Source: Spiroplasma clarkii (lineage in GTDB: Bacteria > Bacillota_I > Bacilli_A > Mycoplasmatales > Mycoplasmataceae). Taken from it: a stretch of 64,000 bases of DNA. The notes beneath the pieces are model-generated. The model was not told where the DNA came from. It worked only from the letters and a program-made list of their open reading frames with translations, and did no database searches. Positions 1 to 9,618 of the stretch are shown piece after piece. Both the position numbers and the translations under genes were made by a program. The stretch spans positions 930,001 to 994,000 of the forward strand of contig NZ_CP024870.1 of the NCBI RefSeq assembly GCF_002795265.1, read 5' to 3'. How positions within the stretch are numbered: position 1 is the first letter of the stretch; every line of letters starts with the position of its first letter.

Positions 1-466
1 TGAATCCAACCATAATTGGTTGAGGAGCTTTTCGAGTTTGAGCAATGAAATACCCAAACAATCAGACAAAGTAAATACTCATAGCTCCAATTGTTATATC
101 AGAAAGTACAGCAAACATAGCTCCCCCAATTTGAGAAACTTTAGCTCAACCTGTTGTTGCACCTCCAAAATTGTCAATAGCATCTCAACTTCAACCAGTG
201 GCTGCTTTACATAATAATCCCAACAATGAGATTTTTCCGGTTCCTCCAGCACCAAAGACAATAAATCCTAAAAGTAGACCCATTGATCCAGCAACAAGCA
301 ATGGAACCATTGTACCAAAGGCATCTCTCAGTGCAGAAAGATGAGTTTGGTTACCAACTTTTCCCATAAATGGGATAACTTGTTTATTAAAGAAGGATTT
401 TACTTTACTTTCAGACTTCTCAACATTTTCTCGTTGAGGACTGAATTTTTCTTCTTTGTTTTCCAT
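1..466 (-). CDS. PTS sugar transporter subunit IIC, lactose/cellobiose family (partial)
   Basis: This is the N-terminal part of a membrane permease of the lactose/cellobiose PTS family; the C-terminus lies beyond the left edge. The visible part has a charged cytoplasmic N-terminus, then the typical 'FMGKVGNQTHLSALRDAF' start of the IIC domain and glycine-rich membrane segments. TGA codons read as Trp. The ATG at 466 has a GGGAG ribosome binding site and starts one base after the stop of the upstream 6-phospho-beta-glucosidase, so the two are co-transcribed. By family it would import and phosphorylate a beta-glucoside with the IIA protein at 2037-2378; the IIB subunit is not in the window. Confidence 0.9.
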
Positions 467-467
467 T

Positions 468-1829
468 TTACTCCCTACTTTCTATTAATTGCTTATATCA
501 AAAAGATGATTTTTTATAAAAACGTGATTGGTCTTCTAAGTTAACCCCAAGCAAACCATATCTATTTTTATAAGCATTTCTAAAACTTCAACAATCAATT
601 GCAGCTCAAACATGATAACCAAAACAATTGCTGCCTTCATCAATTGCTTTTTTTAAAGCAGTTAAGTGATCATTATAAAATTCAATGCGATAATCGTCTT
701 GAATGATTCCTGAGTCATCAACAAATCTTTTTTCGTTTTCAACACCCATTCCATTTTCAGCAATGTATCAAGGAATGTTATTCAAATTATTTTTGATGTA
801 CATTCCAATATCATAAAGTGCAGTTGGGTAAATTTCTCAACCTCGATAGATATTCATTTTTGCATCAGCTGGAATAAATTGTTCAATGTTATCTAATGCA
901 AATCTGGCTTAAGGATTAGGTTTTGCTCTGACTCTATTTGGAAAGTAATAATTAATTCCCAAGAAATCAACTTTTGTAGCTTTGACTAACTCAATTTCTT
1001 CTGGTGTAGTTTTTGGTAAACAGTTGTATTCTTTTAAAGTTGAAACTAACAGTTCACTAATTTCTCCATTTACCATAATCTTCATGGGACCAGTGTTAAC
1101 ATAAGCATCATGAATTGCTGCTGCAATTTTATTTTCTGGTGAATCATTTTCTGGATAACTAATGTTTCAGTTATAAACAACTCCAATTTGACTTGTTTTG
1201 ATATTTTTTTGTTTAAAAATTTGTACAGCTCTTGCATGAGCTAAAAAGATTCCTCAAGTTTGATTGATTGCAGCATGGACATCATTGACACCAGGATAGT
1301 GTCAATCTCCTAAGTAACCTCCAAACACCGGGACAAGTGGTTCATTGAAAGTTACAAATAATTCTACTTCACCTCCATACTCATCAAAAACAAACTCACA
1401 ATAGTTTTTAAATTTTTCAAGTACTACTTTTGATTCTCAAGCACCAAGGTCTTGTGCTCAAAGTGGCATATCAAAATGAAATAAAGTCATGATAACTTGA
1501 ATATTATTTTTTTTCATTTCAGCAATTAAATCATGATAGAATTTTACAGCTTGGGTATTTAGTTTATCTCCATCAGGAAATAATCTTGCTCAAGAAAAAC
1601 CTGTTCTAATTGATTCAACTTTAATATCTGCTAACATTTTTAAATCTTGTTTGTAGTGTCTCATAAAGTCACTAGTTACACTTGGACCAATTTGGTCATA
1701 AAACTTTTGCGGATCTAATTCATAAAATTTATCAAAAGCTAACTTACCAATTTCTGTTGTACCTTTTCCTTCAGTTTGCATTGCACTGATAGCTGCACCA
1801 AACTTAAAATTTTTAGGAAATTTTAACAT
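468..1829 (-). pseudogene. 6-phospho-beta-glucosidase (GH1) with an internal TAA
   Basis: A glycoside hydrolase family 1 protein that should split phosphorylated beta-glucosides imported by the adjacent PTS. The reading frame spans 453 codons with typical GH1 blocks: N-terminal 'FPKNFKFGAAISAMQTEG', then the 'IAENGMG' nucleophile block and a normal C-terminus. Codon 307 (909-911) is TAA in the same frame, in 'KPNP-stop-ARFALDN', where a residue such as Glu or Gln would be expected. The frame is otherwise intact on both sides. The ATG at 1829 has an AGAAAGG ribosome binding site. Either the gene is a recent pseudogene or the base is a sequencing error; the stop removes the nucleophile block. 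Confidence 0.85.
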
Positions 1830-1886
1830 TGTTTTTTACCTTTCTTATTTTTTACTATAAAATATTTGTATTAGTGGAGGTAGAGT

Positions 1887-2078
1887 ATGTTTAATGCCCT
1901 TGTAATTGTTGGAGGAATCTTTTTAGCGATACCTTTTATAGTTTGACTTTATTGTCGATTCCAAACAAAAATTAGACACAACCATAAACATTGATATAAA
2001 TATTTAATTTTAATATCAAGTCTTTTAGGTATAACTTTATTTATTGTTTGTTTTGTTGTTGCATTTGTCATTTATTAA
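1887..2078 (+). CDS. Small membrane protein, unknown
   Basis: A 63-aa plus-strand frame in the gap between two minus-strand PTS-operon genes. The ATG is preceded by GTGGAGG, a good ribosome binding site, and the product has two hydrophobic segments separated by a basic, His-rich loop ('RHNHKHW'), with two TGA-Trp codons. Its 3' end overlaps the end of the PTS IIA gene tail to tail by 42 bases. I do not recognise the family. The good ribosome site and the two membrane segments argue for a real gene, but no homology supports it. Confidence 0.5.
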
Positions 2079-2378
2079 TTTATAAATATTAATAAATCTT
2101 TCTGCAAAATCAATTGTACTTTGAGAAGTTAACATTTGATCTTCAGCATGCATAAATAAAACACTGAATTCATGTTTAACTCCTTGTGCTTCTTGTTGAA
2201 TAACTTCAAGGTGAACTTTTTCAGCAGCAATAATTGCTTTATAAGCTAAATCGATTTCTTGCCAAGCTGCTGCAAATTGATTGCTCTCTGCAGAATTGAT
2301 TGCTGCAAAAGCTTTGCTTTTTGCTTCTCCTGCAAAAGTTATGATTTGAAATGAAATTTCTTCAAAATTAATTGCCAT
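2037..2378 (-). CDS. PTS IIA subunit, lactose/cellobiose family
   Basis: A 113-aa all-helical IIA protein of the lactose/cellobiose PTS family, which passes phosphate from HPr to IIB. The motifs 'ITFAGEAKSKAFAAI' and 'VLFMHAEDQMLTSQ' are typical; the His in the latter is the expected HAEDQLM phosphate carrier. The ribosome binding site AGGAGG lies just upstream of the ATG at 2378. It follows a small membrane protein gene by 9 bases, and 207 bases separate it from the downstream glucosidase, so the glucosidase may have its own promoter. Confidence 0.93.
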   Translation of the reverse strand: MAINFEEISFQIITFAGEAKSKAFAAINSAESNQFAAAWQEIDLAYKAIIAAEKVHLEVIQQEAQGVKHEFSVLFMHAEDQMLTSQSTIDFAERFINIYKLINDKCNNKTNNK

Positions 2379-2387
2379 TTTTTCCTC

Positions 2388-2606
2388 CTATAACATCAGT
2401 GCTAAGATTAGCAAAATAATGGCAACAATTGAACAAAAAACTCGAATTGCAACTAGTATTAATCTTTTTCTCAGCAAATATTTTTTATATACCTTCTCCA
2501 TAACTTGAATTGATATAACTGTCAAACTATAAATGACTATTGGAATTAAAGTTAATATTCCGTAAAAATCATTTAAAAATATTTGCCCATCAATAATAGC
2601 ATTCAT
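2388..2606 (-). CDS. Small membrane protein, unknown
   Basis: A 72-aa protein with two hydrophobic segments (about residues 15-35 and 50-71) around a basic loop ('KKYLLRKR'). It starts at ATG 2606 with an AGGAGG site and ends 9 bases before the PTS IIA start, so the two are in one transcript. The family was not recognised; its position first in a PTS operon suggests an accessory role, which is inference only. Confidence 0.7.
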   Translation of the reverse strand: MNAIIDGQIFLNDFYGILTLIPIVIYSLTVISIQVMEKVYKKYLLRKRLILVAIRVFCSIVAIILLILALML

Positions 2607-2732
2607 ACTTTTTCCTCCTGTTTTGATTATATTTATTTGGACCTTTATTACAACTTTTTTCCATATGGTAAGTCGTATTTAGAACTATTTTAATATTAAA
2701 AGACTCTTTGTTTATAAGGTTTTAAAATAAAA

Positions 2733-2761
2733 AATCTACTTTCCTAATTGGAAAGTAGATT
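2733..2761 (-). terminator. Rho-independent terminator of the RpiR gene
   Basis: A perfect 12-bp stem (2733-2744 with 2750-2761) and 5-base loop, followed on the minus strand by TTTTATTTT. The stem overlaps the last codons and stop of the RpiR gene. Confidence 0.85.
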
Positions 2762-3511
2762 ATCACTTAATTTAGTATATAAAAAGATAAACAAATAATC
2801 AAAAAATAATCTTCGAAACATGTAGGCAAAATATTTGCTTGAACCAATCACAAACTTACTGTGAAAATTTTTGATTTTATCTTGCTGAGATTCTGAAGTA
2901 ATGATAAAAAGGTTATTTAAAAGGATCTTTTTGTCAACCACCTCTAGGTGATCTATTAAGAACTGGTTGTCAACTCCATTTAGCAATAACAAAATTGGAA
3001 TCTCAGTACCAATATTTTGAATTATTTTTGTTGAAATTGGTCTAATTTCTGTGAAATAGACTTCAATATCTTGATTCATCATAATGTCTTGAAAGTATTT
3101 TGCAGCATCATTACTTTCATATGATGAAAATAAGTAAATTTTTTTACACTTACTAATTTTGCTGCACAATTCATTGATAAATAACATATTATTATTCAAT
3201 TGAACATCAAAGTCTAATATTATTTCTCTCAAAAAGCTAGTGTCACTTGTATTTACAATTGTTCTTTGGTTATATTCTTCTTTTTCAGTTTTAAGAGCAA
3301 AGATAAACTCTCGATATCCACTAAATCCCAATTTCATTGAGAATTTTGTGACTGTTGATTCAGAAACATGGCATTCATCAGCAACTTCTCTTAGTTTTCT
3401 AAAACAGCCTTTGTCATAATTTAACAAAACATACTTGGCAATTGCTTTTTCAACACTGTCATTTGGGTTTCTACTTAACAACACTATTCTTTCTCTGATT
3501 TTTTTATTCAT
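2744..3511 (-). CDS. RpiR/MurR-family transcriptional regulator
   Basis: A 255-aa sugar-phosphate-responsive regulator. Residues about 1-75 form the RpiR helix-turn-helix domain ('LREVADECHVSESTVTKFS', then 'LGFSGYREF'). The rest corresponds to the SIS domain, although it is poorly conserved. It lies just upstream of the cellobiose-type PTS genes on the same strand and is separated from them by a terminator, so it is the likely local regulator. The ribosome binding site (AGGTAAT) is weak. Confidence 0.9.
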   Translation of the reverse strand: MNKKIRERIVLLSRNPNDSVEKAIAKYVLLNYDKGCFRKLREVADECHVSESTVTKFSMKLGFSGYREFIFALKTEKEEYNQRTIVNTSDTSFLREIILDFDVQLNNNMLFINELCSKISKCKKIYLFSSYESNDAAKYFQDIMMNQDIEVYFTEIRPISTKIIQNIGTEIPILLLLNGVDNQFLIDHLEVVDKKILLNNLFIITSESQQDKIKNFHSKFVIGSSKYFAYMFRRLFFDYLFIFLYTKLSDNLLSN

Positions 3512-3587
3512 GATTTATTACCTATTTATTCCCATTATTGTATTTTTTAAAACAAAATTAATCAAGTATTATCAAAAATTGTTGGCT

Positions 3588-4190
3588 TTATCTTTTTACT
3601 CCTAATTTAGTAAATTCATCAAAAAGTTTTTGATTATTTTTTTTATTTCAAATTCCAGCTCTTTCATTAAACACAAATGAAGTTAATAGTGGATAATTAA
3701 AATCCAAATCAACTAACTTTTTAATACACTTTAAGTAATCATCTTTTAGTGGCAAAACAAGTTCTACTACTTTTTGCTTTCATGGTTGTTTATACTGGAT
3801 GCCTGAATAAATATCATTTAGTTCTGGGAATATAAAGTCATAGATTCCCCCGACTCCAACATTTTCACCAGGATTTTTATCAGCATTTGGAAACTCAAAG
3901 ATTTTAATATGTAAAACCAAGTGTTCTAAAAGATTGCAATAAACTAGCCTATCAGCTGTTTGATAGCTAAATAAATTTTTTCTAGCTCAATCTGGAGTTG
4001 ATAACAAAATTGCTTTGTCCTCATCCATATGATGAATATATAAACCCTCTTTTCCTCTGGTGATTTTTGTGTTCTTTTTAGTGCATTCTTCATCTAAAAA
4101 ATAATCTCCAGGCACTGAGTCATATTTTTTTATTAAGTAATCACAACATTCAGTGTAATTTAATTCTAATAATTTTTCAATTTCTGTCAT
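3588..4190 (-). CDS. Conserved protein of unknown function, HNH-like motifs
   Basis: A 200-aa protein read through one TGA-Trp codon. The ATG at 4190 ('MTEIEK') is chosen because GAGG lies just upstream and a TATAAT-like box precedes it; an upstream in-frame start at 4217 has no such site. The block 'GLYIHHMDED' followed by 'YCNLLEHLVLHIKI' resembles the spacing of HNH/treble-clef nucleases, but no Cys ligands are clear, so this is only a suggestion. It stands alone between terminators. Confidence 0.7.
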
Positions 4191-4288
4191 TTCTCTTACC
4201 TCTTGTTTATAATACAATTACTTCTTTCTTTTGTCAATTTCACAAATCACCAAACTTTACAAACAACTATGACAAAACTTTAATAAAA

Positions 4289-4317
4289 AACCAGTATCTT
4301 CATTATAAGTACTGGTT
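4289..4317 (-). terminator. Rho-independent terminator
   Basis: An 8-bp stem (AACCAGTA / TACTGGTT, 4289-4296 and 4310-4317), followed on the minus strand by TTTTATT. It ends the transcript of the membrane protein at 4354-5022. Confidence 0.8.
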
Positions 4318-4353
4318 GTAGAGTATCTAAAAGTTTTGTTTTGAAGTCATTTT

Positions 4354-5022
4354 TTATAATTCTGATCTGTTTGCAAATTTATTTTCATTTAGATCAACAG
4401 GTTTTTTACCACCAAAAATTTTATCAATGATTGAGTTGATACATGAATTATTTGAAACTGTGGCAATTGCTGAAGCAATCACTACAGTAAATAACAATGC
4501 AAAAGAAATGTAGGTTTTAGTAGCTATAGTAATTCTGAATTTTTCCTCAATTTCATAATACTGTTCACCACGAGTCATGTTTTCTAGTGCTTTTTTAACT
4601 TTACTAATATCATTTATGTAATTAAATAGAACAACAAACACAAAAGTTATGATAATTGCTGTTATAAATAAGTTAAGCATTTTTAATAAAATATAGACTC
4701 TTTTATTTTTAAAACGCAATAACAATGATGAAACTAGTACAACTTGCAAGCTCACAAAGACTGCAATTACAATAAATGAGATGTATAAAGTTGTTGGAAT
4801 TTTAATAATTTCAAAATCTGAACTTCCTACCCAAAAATAATCATATGTATATTTAATTGTTTCAATTGAATCTAAATAGATATCCCCATATTTTTCTAAT
4901 TTTTCTGTATATGTGTCATAAACATAAGTTGAATAGTTAAATCCAATAAATGTAAATACAAAAATTACTAGCATTAATGATATTGTAAAAACTGAGAAAT
5001 TTTTTATCAATTTATTTGCCAT
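4354..5022 (-). CDS. Four-segment membrane protein, unknown
   Basis: A 222-aa integral membrane protein with four hydrophobic segments: near the N-terminus, two in the middle ('IPTTLYISFIVIAVFVSLQV' and 'NLFITAIIITFVFVVLFNYI'), and one near residue 190. A cytoplasmic tail ends in 'NRSEL'. ATG 5022 is preferred over an earlier in-frame start at 5064 because AGGAGA precedes it at a suitable distance. I do not recognise the family. It is a single-gene transcript ended by the terminator at 4289-4317. Confidence 0.75.
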   Translation of the reverse strand: MANKLIKNFSVFTISLMLVIFVFTFIGFNYSTYVYDTYTEKLEKYGDIYLDSIETIKYTYDYFWVGSSDFEIIKIPTTLYISFIVIAVFVSLQVVLVSSLLLRFKNKRVYILLKMLNLFITAIIITFVFVVLFNYINDISKVKKALENMTRGEQYYEIEEKFRITIATKTYISFALLFTVVIASAIATVSNNSCINSIIDKIFGGKKPVDLNENKFANRSEL

Positions 5023-5132
5023 TTTTCTATATTCTCCTGTAATTTTTAAAATTTTTGTCTGCAAAAATATTATACATAATACTACGAATATTTAGAATTA
5101 TTACCAAAATATGTGTTTCTTGTAAGAAAAAC

Positions 5133-5163
5133 AAGGTTTATTAGATAATTTCTAATAAACCTT
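5133..5163 (-). terminator. Rho-independent terminator
   Basis: A perfect 13-bp stem (5133-5145 with 5151-5163) and 5-base loop, followed on the minus strand by GTTTTTCTT. It lies just after the 51-aa gene at 5172-5327. Confidence 0.85.
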
Positions 5164-5171
5164 ATCAATAA

Positions 5172-5327
5172 TTACTTTTTACTCAATCTTTCAAATAGTT
5201 CTTTCATATTTTTATTGTTTACAACAAAATCTACTGCTTCTTGAAGACTTTTTCTATCAACAACCAATTCGCTTGCTGAAGTTGTTTCAAAGTCTTCTCT
5301 TGTAAATACTTTTATTTTTTTGTCCAT
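5172..5327 (-). CDS. Small protein, paralogue of the Fic/Doc partner (copy 1)
   Basis: A 51-aa protein starting 'MDKKIKVFTREDFETTSASE' and ending 'KELFERLSKK', with a GGAGG ribosome binding site. It is about 80% identical to the 51-aa protein at 5612-5767, which directly follows a Fic/Doc gene. Copy 1 follows only a decayed 3' fragment of such a gene (5340-5495), so it looks like an orphan antitoxin left by a tandem duplication. The 'TSASE' segment partly resembles the S/TxxxE inhibitory motif of Fic antitoxins, but the following residue is Leu, not Gly or Asn. Antitoxin function is inference. Confidence 0.7.
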   Translation of the reverse strand: MDKKIKVFTREDFETTSASELVVDRKSLQEAVDFVVNNKNMKELFERLSKK

Positions 5328-5339
5328 ATTTTAAACCTC

Positions 5340-5495
5340 CTAAAATAATCTCAAATATGCTTCTTTATATAAATGATTATATACACATTGAAGCAATTCT
5401 TTGCTAGAAATAGTTTTTGAATTCTCTTTTACTAGTCAAATTCTTTTAAACCACAATTACAGCATCAAAAATTTCACAAACAACTAACGTATTAT
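5340..5495 (-). pseudogene. Decayed 3' fragment of a Fic/Doc gene
   Basis: The sequence upstream of the first 51-aa gene aligns base by base with the last part of the intact Fic/Doc gene at 5780-6508, including the end 'YNHLYKEAYL' and the TAG joined to GGAGG. The 5' part is missing and the remaining frame carries stops. It marks an old tandem duplication of the whole toxin-partner unit. Confidence 0.75.
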
Positions 5496-5530
5496 GAGTT
5501 TTAAAACCTACTATACTATGAAAATCAAAA

Positions 5531-5562
5531 AAAGGATTTAGATCATTTCTGATAAATCCTTT
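5531..5562 (-). terminator. Rho-independent terminator
   Basis: A 10-bp stem (AAAGGATTTA / TAAATCCTTT), followed by TTTTTGATTTT on the minus strand. It ends the Fic/Doc operon and separates it from the decayed duplicate. Confidence 0.75.
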
Positions 5563-5611
5563 TAAAAATTAATATAGTATTTTGTTAGTATTTAAATGAC
5601 TTTAACGAGAT

Positions 5612-5767
5612 TTACTTTTTACTCAATCTTTCAAAAAGTTCTTGCATATTTTTATTGTTTGCAACAAAATCTACTGCTTCTTGAAGTCTTTCTTTGTCAA
5701 CAACTAGTTCACTTGCTGAGGTTGTTTTAAAGTCTTCTCTTGTAAGTTCAATTATTTTTTTTGCCAT
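5612..5767 (-). CDS. Small protein downstream of Fic/Doc, candidate antitoxin (copy 2)
   Basis: A 51-aa protein beginning 'MAKKIIELTREDFKTTSASE' and ending 'QELFERLSKK'. Its GAGGGG ribosome site overlaps the stop of the Fic/Doc gene, and the ATG is 12 bases after it, so translation is probably coupled. A small charged protein tightly linked to a Fic/Doc toxin suggests an antitoxin, although placement after the toxin is the less common order. A paralogue lies at 5172-5327 and a decayed copy near 20.3 kb. Confidence 0.75.
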   Translation of the reverse strand: MAKKIIELTREDFKTTSASELVVDKERLQEAVDFVANNKNMQELFERLSKK

Positions 5768-5779
5768 ATCTGACCCCTC

Positions 5780-6508
5780 CTAAAATAAACTTAAATATGC
5801 TTCTTTATATAAATGATTATATACATATTGAAACAATTCTTCACTAGAAAAAATTTTTGAATTAATCTTTTCTAGTACAATTTTACCATTTTTCCTTACT
5901 TTTTTATACTCACAGCTATCAACAATTTCACAAACTATTTTCTCTCACCTTTCAATGTATTCATCATTATTATATGATTTTTGTAAATATATACGATTTT
6001 CATATAGAAATGCTGTCATCATCAACACAGCACTTCTTTTGTTGCCATTAAAAATAAAATGTCCTTGGCAAAACCTAATCAATAAATCAGTGGCTTTGCT
6101 AATTCAATTATGTTCTGGGGCATCATGTCACCCATAATATATGAAAGAATTTAAACATGATATTTGTGAACCTGAAGGTATTGCATCAACATTGAGTTCA
6201 TAGCCTTTGCTGGTTTTTAGTTTTGGTAGTTTTGCCATAACAATTTCTAATAAAGAGTTACACAATTTAAATAGATAATCTTGAATTTCTTCATAATCAA
6301 CATATAACAGCTTGTAAACTGTGATCCATTGTTTATTTAATTTATCTGTGGTTTTAATCTTTATAATTTGTTCATTCTTAGTTATAACCTTCAAATCAAG
6401 TAACTCATTTTTAAGATAGTTAGAGTTAACTGCTTTAGTTAATAAGCTGGTAAACAATTTAATATCTGCTTTATTAGTGGCAATATATGTGAAATTTTTT
6501 GTAATCAT
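5780..6508 (-). CDS. Fic/Doc-family protein, putative toxin
   Basis: A 242-aa protein with two TGA-Trp codons. The C-terminal half carries the Fic/Doc active-site loop 'HFIFNGNKRSA' (His150 to about Ala160), between the classical Fic HxFx(D/E)GNGR and the Doc HxFxxANKRTA forms; the GNKR version with Asn at the acidic position is closer to Doc. Fic proteins transfer AMP to proteins, and Doc phosphorylates EF-Tu. The roughly 125 N-terminal residues match nothing I know. It is followed by a translationally coupled 51-aa candidate antitoxin. Confidence is high for the fold and moderate for a toxin role. Confidence 0.85.
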
Positions 6509-6953
6509 TTTTTACCTCATCATTTCTAATTTAATAAATAGATTATTGCACTGCTACTCTGACTAATCAACAAATTTCAGAAATAAAATTTTTTGAAATA
6601 TCAGTTTTATATAATATGTTGTAGTATATTTTGTTTAAAATTGATATTTTTTAACCTGATACAACTTGCTTAGATTATCTTTTCTGTACAAAATTATGCA
6701 TAATGAGAGGTATTCCCCAAAGTTCAGCATCTATATTTAATTGCAGAAATTGTTTATTGCTTTTTATACTAATCACTTGCTTCTCAGGTGTTTAATTATA
6801 TTTATCCAGAATTATTTTCTATATTTTTTACTATAATAACATCCATAGCACATTAAATGGATAGATCAATTTCAATATTACTATAACTTTTAATTCATAT
6901 TATTCTGGTTATTTATTTAAATGCATCTTAAAATTAAATGATTTTACTAGTAC
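6509..6953 (-). other. Intergenic gap, no gene seen
   Basis: A 445-base very AT-rich stretch with stops in all frames and no clear hairpin terminator. It probably contains the promoter of the Fic/Doc operon and the 3' untranslated end of the ATPase gene at 6954-9557. Confidence 0.5.
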
Positions 6954-9557
6954 CTAGTTATTTAAATTTGCTATTAACCTTAGTAATTCATCATAATCAA
7001 ATGAGATTAATGGGCTAGACATTGAATAAGGTGAGTGTCTAAAATGGTTTGAAATTTTATTAATTGTTTTGTTTTCGCATTTTTCATCACTTGTTTTTGC
7101 ATAATACATTATTTTTGCAGCTTTTATTACCTGAACTAATCTAAACTCTAAATTTAAGGGAATTTCAAATTGCAAAAAATTAAGATTTTTAATTGAAACA
7201 TTAATATTTTTACATAATAATTTTTTCATTACATTAATTAATTTTGGTTCAGAACTTAAATTAGCATATTTTTCAATGAGTTCTCTCATTTTTTCTATGT
7301 GCTTATTTACATTGGACAAATCACAATTAAAAATACCTGATGTTTTGTCTTCCTTTTCACCTGTTCTAAATCTAGTATAAAACTCAAATAGTTCAAAATT
7401 TTGTTCATAATCTTCAATTTTATCACGATTATTATTTAAGACTTCCCTAATATCTTTGTAAATTTTTGCAGCTGGTATTCTATTTTCTCCTAAGTTTTTC
7501 TCTATTAGACTATAAAAGTAATTATCCATTACCTTTGCTAGGAGAATACCTGTAGTCATTAAATAAAAAGCATTTAAACAATGGCAATTTACATCCTTAG
7601 TAAGATTAAAATGTTCTATAAAAGCAATAATTAGTGATATATCTGAATTAACTAAATCTTTTATTTCTAAATCAATTAGCTCTTTTGAGTAATCAAGCTT
7701 TTTAAGACTAATTTTATCAAAAAACGCAAATAATAATGTATTAATAAATTCAAAATTATGGGTCAAAATTATGAATTTAACTTTTATTGGAGCACATTTA
7801 ATTACTTCTTGGAGCATATTTGTCACAGCAAAATATGAAAACAAATCCATAGAATCTACAGGATCATCAATAACAATAATTTCATCTCTGTCCTTATTTA
7901 CTTTTAGTTTTTTTTCTAGACTCATAATGAAAATGATGAATGCAAGCATTGATCTTTGTCCAGAACTAATTACATTAAAAGGAGCTTTATCTGTACTAGA
8001 GTTTTTTATTTCCAATTGAACATTTTCTTTCCCTCTTGTTCTAGCACCACTTTTTACTAATGATAGATTAATATTTCTGATTGGAGATATATTCTGCTTT
8101 ACTAACTCATCATATCTTTTTTTAATATCTGTAGACATTTTTGAGTTCTCAATCTCTAAGTAATTCTTCATGCGCTCAATTGTCAATTTTATAATATTTG
8201 ACAAGTAATAATCATATATTTTTTTAATTAATAGATCTCTATTTTTTGACATTAACATTGCAATAATCATATCAAAATTATCCTCAATACTTATTTGTTC
8301 TGTTGAAATTTCTAAATTTTCTACTTGGTTGAATACTTTGTTTTTTTTGATAAAAATTTTTAAGCTTTTTTCTTCATTTATTATACATAGATATGATTCT
8401 AGTAAATCTTGATAATCATTAATATTTTTAATTAAAATATTACAACTACTTGTAATTAAATTTTCATGTCCAAGCCCAATACATTCATTCAAGAAATTTT
8501 TCAAATCAACATTTCGTTCATTAATCTCCTTGATTTTATCTAGTAAAAGTTCTTTTAACAAGCTCAATTTTGAAGCTAAATCACTATTTGATATCCCATC
8601 TAGAATGTCATCAATCTCTTGTTTTTTTAATATCATGTTATTCTTACAATAATAGCAAAAATCTTCTATATCTTTGTGGATATCCTTACCTTCATTTACT
8701 CACTTCTTAATTCTATGAATATGTTTATTGTCAGAAATATTTTTAGATTCACTTTCTGACAATTTAACATGCTTTTCTAATTCATTTTTAAATTTTTTAA
8801 TTAATTCATTAAATACATTATCCATTTGTATATTATTATAGTAATCATCAAGTGAATTATTAATTTCAAAAATAGTACCTTTTAAATAATTATTTCAATA
8901 CTTATACTTTTCATTAAATCTTTCTACCATTTGCTGATTAAGATTCAAAGTAACAAAATTTTTAAACTTACTCTCATCATAAGCCTTGGTTTTTAGATAC
9001 ACCCCTTTCAATTCTAATCATTCTTTATGCTTATTTACTGCATACACATATTTTTTCATAACCTCAGTATAATTAGTTACTAAACTAATATCCTTTTTAA
9101 ATCTTTCCAAAGACTTTTTGGTTTCATTATCTATCAATGAACTTAATTTTTCATTAATACTAATTTTATTTTTTTCATCAATACTTTCTACAAAATTCTT
9201 ATAATCATCATTTTCAAGTAAAAAATCATTAACATCAATTTTTATGTCAATTTCTTCTTTTAAATTATTTAATTCTGAAATCTTGTTATCAATTTTGTGA
9301 CAAGTTTCAGAGACAAATATTTTTGATCTTTCTTTCCTGTTTTCAGGAGATACATCAACAAATCCATTCTCATTTGAAATATAAACATTCCTACTTATGT
9401 AATCTTGATTAAAAACAAAAGCATTATATTTATCTTTCAAATGGTTTGAAATCATAGTTTTTCCAGATCCATTTGAACCATAAATAATAGTTAACCTTTC
9501 ACTAATTTTTAATTTCAATTCATGAGTAAAATAATCATTTTTAACTAAAAATTCCAT
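6954..9557 (-). CDS. AAA ATPase (AAA_13/RloC-like) with CxxC hook, putative defence protein
   Basis: An 867-aa SMC/Rad50-like ATPase: Walker A 'GSNGSGKT' (27-34), a coiled-coil-rich middle with 'CYYC' (301-304) resembling a zinc hook, an ABC signature-like 'SSGQRS' (about 531), and Walker B 'IIVIDDPVDS' (about 564). The C-terminus has a conserved 'NHFRHSPYS' block whose counterpart is also present in the ATPase at 20.5 kb. ATG 9557 has AGGAG upstream; an earlier TTG is less likely. The family includes the anticodon nucleases PrrC and RloC, but no nuclease triad was identified here. It starts 61 bases after the HEPN-helicase gene, probably in the same operon. Confidence 0.85.
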
Positions 9558-9618
9558 AATCAAAATCTCCTATGAATGTAATTATTAATGGTATAAATAA
9601 TCTCTATACTTATAATTA

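Noticed and set aside
6954-9557. Anticodon nuclease PrrC/RloC
   Set aside because: The ATPase part and CxxC hook fit RloC, but I could not identify the nuclease catalytic residues, so only the general family is given.
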